Made by a program: the position numbers and the translations under genes. The notes under the pieces are model-generated. The model saw only the letters and a program-made list of their open reading frames with translations. It was not told the origin of the DNA and searched no databases. From Vanilla planifolia (taxonomy: Eukaryota > Streptophyta > Magnoliopsida > Asparagales > Orchidaceae), in contig JAIUJO010000145.1 in assembly GCA_023846275.1 (NCBI GenBank), positions 1,199,001 to 1,263,000 of the forward strand: a stretch of 64,000 bases of DNA, written 5' to 3'. This document shows positions 57,501 through 64,000 of this stretch, piece after piece. Numbering within the stretch: the first letter of the stretch is position 1; every line of letters begins with the position of its first letter.

Positions 57501-57585
57501 CACACACATGCATGGATGCATGTGCACACACACATGCATGGATGCATGTGCACACACATGCATGGATGCATGTGCACACACACTC
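57501..57585 (+). repeat. local three-copy tandem repeat inside the array
   Basis: Three copies of a 24-26-bp unit centred on GCATGGATGCATGTGCACAC, with CATGGATGCA starting at 57,511, 57,537 and 57,561. The copies are nearly identical, so this is a recent expansion within the older array. Confidence 0.85.
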
Positions 57586-58064
57586 AGACACACACATAGC
57601 TAGCTTGAACACACACACACATGCACATGCACACACATGGACACACACACACACACATACACATATAAATACATGACACATAAGCATAGACACACACATA
57701 CACACGTACACACATATGTATAAATGCACGTACACATGTACCCACACATGCACAGATATGCACACACATACACACACACACTCATATGTGCAAACACATA
57801 CACATGCACAAACATTCACATGCACTTACACACACAAATACATACATTCAAATACACAAACAAGTGCATACACATGCACACACACATGAATATGTGCACA
57901 TAAGCACATGCTTATTTATGCATGTACAAACAAACACATAAATATACTTGTGTAAGCACACACAAAGACACATTTACATACATGTGCATGCACACAAACA
58001 CATGCACATGCACACAAACATATGGACACACATATGCATATAGGCACAACCACACACATATGCA

Positions 58065-59165
58065 TGCACGCACATGAACTCAAGGGCACACATGTAAATG
58101 TATAAAAACATACACACACATACATTCATAAACACAATCACAAAAATAATAGACACACACACATAAACACATGCACACCAATACAAATATGCACACACAT
58201 GCATGCACACACAAACTCAAGCATATACAATTGCATGTACAAATGCACACACACTCACAAACATATACACACACACACACATGCAAAAGCACACTCTTTC
58301 ATATGCACATACATGCACAAGCACACACATAGACACATGCACATGCAAAGGTAAACACACACACAGACATGCACAAAGATATGGAAATCTATGCACACCC
58401 ATACATGCACAGAAAGAAAACACAAAAAATTACATATTCACATACACTAATTCACGCACACACAAACACAAGCATATATATATACACATGCACAAGCACT
58501 TGGAACCACACTTGCATGCACAGACACCCATGCACATATGCACACACACACACATCTAAATGCACACAAATATGCACACAAACACAATCACATGTTCACG
58601 TAGGTATAGACACACTTGAGCATGAACACACACATATACATACATGCACACACATTCAATACATAATCACATACAACAAACACATGTAGACACACACGTG
58701 CACATAGACATGCACATGCATGCACTTGCACACCGACACATATGCATGCACCCAGACACGTACACATACACAAACACGAATGTAGATATGTGCATAAGCT
58801 CACACACATGCACAAATGCACAAATGCACAAACACACTAATGCATGCACATGTACACATATACACACACACACACATGGATGCACAAATACATGCCTACA
58901 TAAACATACCCACACACATTCGCACACACAGAGTTGCATGAACACACAAACTATAATGCACATACACATGCACCCTGACAAATGTGCACATGTACATGTG
59001 CACACACACATATGGACACACACATACATACACATGCAAGCACACACATCCATGCACACATGTAAAGACCCAAATACACACACACACACACAAACATGTA
59101 CACAAACACACATAGACACCCACACATACACACGTACAATCACGTGCATGGCCAAATGAATATGC
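58065..59165 (+). repeat. array segmental duplication B, copy 1
   Basis: Aligns with 60,258-61,260 at an offset of about 2.1-2.2 kb. Shared landmarks in order are CATGAACTCAAG (58,074 and 60,265), ATAAACACAATCACA (58,128 and 60,322), the GATATGGA region (58,378 and 60,538), TGCATATTCACA/TACATATTCACA (about 58,430 and 60,592), CACATGTAGACACACAC (58,681 and 60,811), and the final CATGG block (about 59,145 and 61,238). Copies differ by many substitutions and indels. Confidence 0.75.
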
Positions 59166-60257
59166 ACACATATGCATATGCCTATTTATGCATGTGCACA
59201 TAGACGCACAAACACACACATGTATAGACACACACACACACACACACATTTACATATATATGCTTGCACACACACACACATGCACATCCATAGAAACATA
59301 TGGACACACATGAACAAGTGAACATAAACATAGCCACACACACAATCACACATGCATCCAAACACACACACTCATAAGCACATAAACTCACAAAAGCACA
59401 TGCACATACACACAAGTGTGTTCATGCACACACTAGCACACATAAGCACACACACACATGCAAATAGATTCATACAAACAAATACTTGCACACTTGCTCA
59501 CACATGCTTGCATACCCATGTAGACACATGCAAAATCACACACATGTACACAAACACACATAGAAAAACACACACACAAAGATGTGCCTGCATGCAAACA
59601 CATGCACTCATGCACACACACATGCACAAATACGCACACACACATAAGCACAAACATAAAAGCATGCACACATAGCCACACACATGAACACACATGTATA
59701 CCTATGCCCCCCCACACACATATGTAAGAAAACACACACATGCATACACACATCCCCTTCCCTTGCACACATTCACACACATACGCACATAAATATGTGC
59801 ATGCACATAAAACAAACCTATAGGCATACACATGCACGTAGATAGACATACACATGTGCAAACTCACACACATGTAGAATAGAAACACACACACATAGAG
59901 ACACACAAAGGAACACATATGCACATACATAAGCACACATCTGTAAATACACACACAAAGACAAAAGCACACATGTACACACACTCATATATGCATGGGT
60001 GTGTGCACACCCAACCATGCACATGCATGCACTCACATACAACACATACAGGCCTACACATGCACTAACACACATACACATGCATGCACACTTTCACACA
60101 TAAGTACTCATGCACACACATGCATGCACACACATGCACACATACATACACACACATGCACAACCACCTACCAACACCCTCGCATAGCTGTATACTCACA
60201 CATGAACAAATGGACACACACATAGACACACACGTAGACACACATAAATGTGCACAC

Positions 60258-61260
60258 ACCACAAACATGAACTCAAGAACACACATGTACATGCACAAAA
60301 ACATACACACATGCACAATCATAAACACAATCACACAAATAATGGACATGCACACACACACACACACACACTTAAGCACATACACATGCACACTTAAACA
60401 AACATACACACACACACATGCATATGCACACTCTTGCACATGCACATACATGCACAAGCATACACACATACACAGATGCACTTAAAAAGGTGCACACACG
60501 TAGGCTCCCAAATATGCATATACACATACATGCACAAAGATATGGACATGCATGCACATGTACACATACATAGGAAGCAAACACAAAATGTTGCATATTC
60601 ACATGCACAAACTCATGCACATACAAAAGCATGCACACACATATACACACACACTTGCATGCATAGACATCGACACACACATACGCACACACACACATCC
60701 ATATGCAAACAAACATGCACACAAATAAACTAACATGGACACGTAAATACACACACACTTGAGCACAAACACACACATAAATAACACATGCACACACATA
60801 TACATGCAAACACATGTAGACACACACTTGCACATAGACATACATATGCATGCATTTGCTCACATACACATATGCATGCACACACACACATACACATACA
60901 CTCACATGAATGCAGATATGTTTATACACTCATACAAAAGCCCAAATGCACAAACACACAAATGGATGCTCATGTACACACACACACACACATGTGCATG
61001 CACAAATACTTGCCCACATAAATATACCAACACACACATGCACACACAAAGTTGCATAAACACAAATTCTAATCCACATAGGCAAATGTGTGCATGTACA
61101 TATGCACAAACACACATGGACACACACATATATATACACATAATGCACACACATATGTCAAGGCCAAAATAAATACACATGCATAGACATGCACACAGAC
61201 ACACATAGACACCCACACATATGCACGTACACTCATGTCCATGGTCAAACTCATGCACAT
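60258..61260 (+). repeat. array segmental duplication B, copy 2
   Basis: Second copy of the 58,065-59,165 segment, same orientation. The paired copies show CpG in one and TpG or CpA in the other at several aligned positions (for example CACGTGCATGG at about 59,139 against CATGTCCATGG at about 61,232). Confidence 0.75.
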
Positions 61261-62569
61261 GGATGCACCCACTCACACAAACACACACGCACATAGACAT
61301 GTACGTACACAAATACACACATCTATATAAAAAAACATTGGAAGACAAATATGCTTAGACATGCACAAAGACATATACACACATCCTCATACACATACAC
61401 ATACAAACACAAATGCATGCATGCATGCATGCATGATCACACTATGAATGCACTCATGCACATACACACACATAAAGACACTTACACGAATGCACACACA
61501 CATAAAGGAAAGCACAAAACCACAAATGTATACACAAATATAGACACACACACACAATGTTGCACTCACACATAATTGAATGCACATGCAAAAAAGTGCA
61601 CATGCACATACAACATGTCACACAAACTCATAAATATGCACGCACTTGTAGGAACACATGCACACACACACATACACATAGACACATGCATAAACATGAT
61701 ACAGACACCTAGATAGCCACACACACATGCAAAAATACACATGCACATCCTCACACACACATACACACACACAAGTGCTCGTGCACCTATGCAAACAAAC
61801 ACATGCACACCACTGAACACATGTGCAAAGACACGTACACATACATACATGCACCCACACACACACACTCACATAAACAAATACATACACAAGCATACAC
61901 TCTTATTCACACATAGTTGCACGTACTCCAATACATATATACATGCATAAGCACCCAAACACTTGCACACATGTTTACAGATAGACATGAAAACACTCAC
62001 TCACCTCCACACACACATGCATGTAAGCACATGTGCACACACACTTAGACATGCTTGTACCAAGAAGAACATACATACCCACACTTGCACACCCACATGT
62101 GCACACACCCATATACACACACAAAAACATGCATGCACACACATACATACTTGCATGCAAGCATACACATACACTTACTCACACACACACAAACAGATGC
62201 ACATGCACTCATGCATACACACAAACATACAAACATGCATATGCACACACCTACACACACATAGGCACAGATGCATATACTCACACACACACACATGCAC
62301 ACACATGCATGCACGAACACACACACATGCACATGGAGACATGCATACACATGCACATGCACACTCACACATATGCACACTAACACACATATGTACACCT
62401 ACAAAACAAACACACTAACACACACATGTATGCACACAACCATGCACACATTTTACACATGCTAATGCACACACACACACACACACTAACACACACAAAT
62501 ACATACGTACCTACATACACACATGTCCATGAGTACACACACACTGACATACATGACACACTCACACAC

Positions 62570-63010
62570 ACACCCATGCACTCACCCATACACAAATGTG
62601 CATGATTGCACACATATAAGTATGTGTTGCATGCATATAAAGATGCAAAAAACATACAAACAAAAACTCACATACACATACACACACATCTATGCATGTT
62701 GTGTGCACAAACATGCACATGCACACACACATGACGTGCATGTAGATAAACATGCACACACCCATGTACACATATTTACAATGACACACACACATGCACA
62801 CATGTATTAACATACACACTATCACACACACACACACAGGAATATGCACGTACATGTACAAACATACACAAGCACTTATGCACACATACAATTACACACA
62901 AGCATTCACACTTGTGCACACACACGCATAGCCACATGCACTCACACACACACACACATGCATACTACACACATATCACACACCTGTACACACATGACCA
63001 TGCATGCACA
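62570..63010 (+). repeat. array segmental duplication A, copy 2
   Basis: Second copy of the 48,170-48,620 segment, about 14.4 kb downstream and in the same orientation, with the same ordered landmarks. It keeps a CpG (GACGTGCATG at 62,733) where the first copy has GACATGAATG. Confidence 0.75.
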
Positions 63011-64000
63011 CATGTATATGCTCGCATGCACACACACACACATACACATACACACAAACATATGCACAAGCAAACGCGCACAACTACACACACACATGCT
63101 TGCACCAATTAACATGAATGCCTATAATCAAGCACATATGCATGCAGTGACATAAATAGACAAGGACACATATACACATGCATACACACCCTCCTACACA
63201 CACCTACACACATGCACACAAACACAAATATGAACACACCTACACACAGACATGTGCACAAACATACATACTTGTAAACACATAAACTCACACACACAAA
63301 CAAAAGCATGCACACAAACATAAAAAAGTACATGCTCATGCAAACATTTGTATATGAACACACACTCACATCCATTGCTCGCACACATGCATGCAAACAT
63401 GCATATATGCATACGAAGACAATAACCCATGTACACACGCACGACCATGTACACTGATGCACATGCACAAGCACACTCATACACAGAAACACGCAAACAT
63501 GTGCACATGCACATATACGCAAATGCACATAAAGGTAGACGTGCATAAACACACCTACACACATATGTATACACAATGCACATAGCAACACACATGCACA
63601 CACACAAACACATAAACCAACATGCATACAAAAGAACAAACCCACCCATGCACATGCAAAGAGACAAGCACACATACATACACATACACACACACCAATA
63701 AAACACGAGCTCTACCATACACACCCACACACATGCATAGACACACAAACATGCACACTCTAACATACACACACATACATGCACACGCAAATAGACAAGC
63801 ACGCATGCATGCACACACACGAAAACACACAAGCAAAAGAACATGTGCTTGCTTGCACGAACACATGCACACACACACACATGTGGATAACCTACACACA
63901 TGCAAGCACACATAAACATGCACAAGCATGCATGAACACACACCTGATCACATGCAGGAATATGTGCACACATGCACACACCCATGAACACACACACACA

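Larger units (their letters stand above)
41668..64000 (+). repeat. giant degenerate CA-type array, alternating purine-pyrimidine, runs off window end
   Basis: More than 22 kb made almost wholly of short words such as ACAC, ATGC, ACAT, ATAC, GCAC, plus AAAC, ATAG and AAGC where the register slips. The plus strand is A/C-rich throughout. G occurs mostly in TGC or ATG. Pure (AC)n runs are short, rarely beyond about 10 units (for example 41,817-41,829, 46,036-46,058 and 60,353-60,370). No gene, transposon or RNA could be found in it. All its reading frames are His/Thr/Cys/Met repeats on plus and Val/Cys/Met repeats on minus. Words are not arranged with one fixed period, but longer homologous segments recur. 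I take it as an old, heavily diversified dinucleotide-derived satellite. Confidence 0.9.

Noticed and set aside
63194-63997. 267-codon minus-strand frame rich in Cys and Val
   Set aside because: Same composition artefact of the array; no non-repetitive domain is visible.
41668-64000. CRISPR array or telomere
   Set aside because: There are no regular repeats separated by unique spacers, and I saw no run of the plant telomere heptamer TTTAGGG or its complement.

Overview
This window looks like intergenic, repeat-derived DNA from a land-plant nuclear genome. I found no intact host gene, tRNA, rRNA or CRISPR array. The plant call rests on decayed Ty1/copia (Sirevirus-like) gag and pol, L1-type LINE fragments with plant-type signatures, and long LTRs. 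Much of positions 1,566-41,600 is very AT-rich and poor in CpG, as expected where methylated cytosines have deaminated for a long time. A plant with old, AT-drifted repeats (possibly a gymnosperm such as a gnetophyte) would fit, but the species is a guess.

Layout. (1) 1-1,565: a GC-rich, CpG-rich block that ends sharply. On the minus strand it carries the start of a broken protein-coding region, probably the 5' end of a retroelement that runs off the window. (2) 1,566-10,586: AT-rich DNA with no recognisable gene. (3) 10,587-17,975: a nearly full-length but dead copia element on the minus strand, with two diverged LTRs, gag, a protease remnant, the end of integrase, reverse transcriptase and RNase H; the integrase core is missing. 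(4) 17,976-25,400: unrecognised AT-rich DNA plus a probable Ty3/gypsy reverse transcriptase scrap on the plus strand. (5) 25,440-29,120: a decayed L1-type LINE ORF2 on the minus strand. (6) 29,120-40,060: AT-rich DNA with short TA tracts, a small CA-rich tract and a 49-bp tandem duplication. (7) 40,060-41,640: a minus-orientation LTR fragment directly beside a plus-strand copia gag remnant.

(8) 41,668-64,000 (window edge): the striking part. More than 22 kb is a degenerate CA-type array made of ACAC, ATGC, ACAT, ATAC and similar words. It keeps one strand polarity throughout and is largely alternating purine-pyrimidine. It is full of the plant RY element core CATGCA and contains internal segmental duplications of 0.4-1.1 kb. 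All the reading frames in it are by-products of composition: stop codons (TAA, TAG, TGA) cannot occur in strictly alternating purine-pyrimidine DNA. If the window holds something undescribed, this array is the candidate, as a structural (Z-DNA-prone) or protein-binding (B3-domain/RY) element rather than as a coding system.

No genes here appear to work together. The biology on view is transposon insertion, deletion and mutational decay, followed by expansion of a simple-sequence array next to or inside a dead copia gag.
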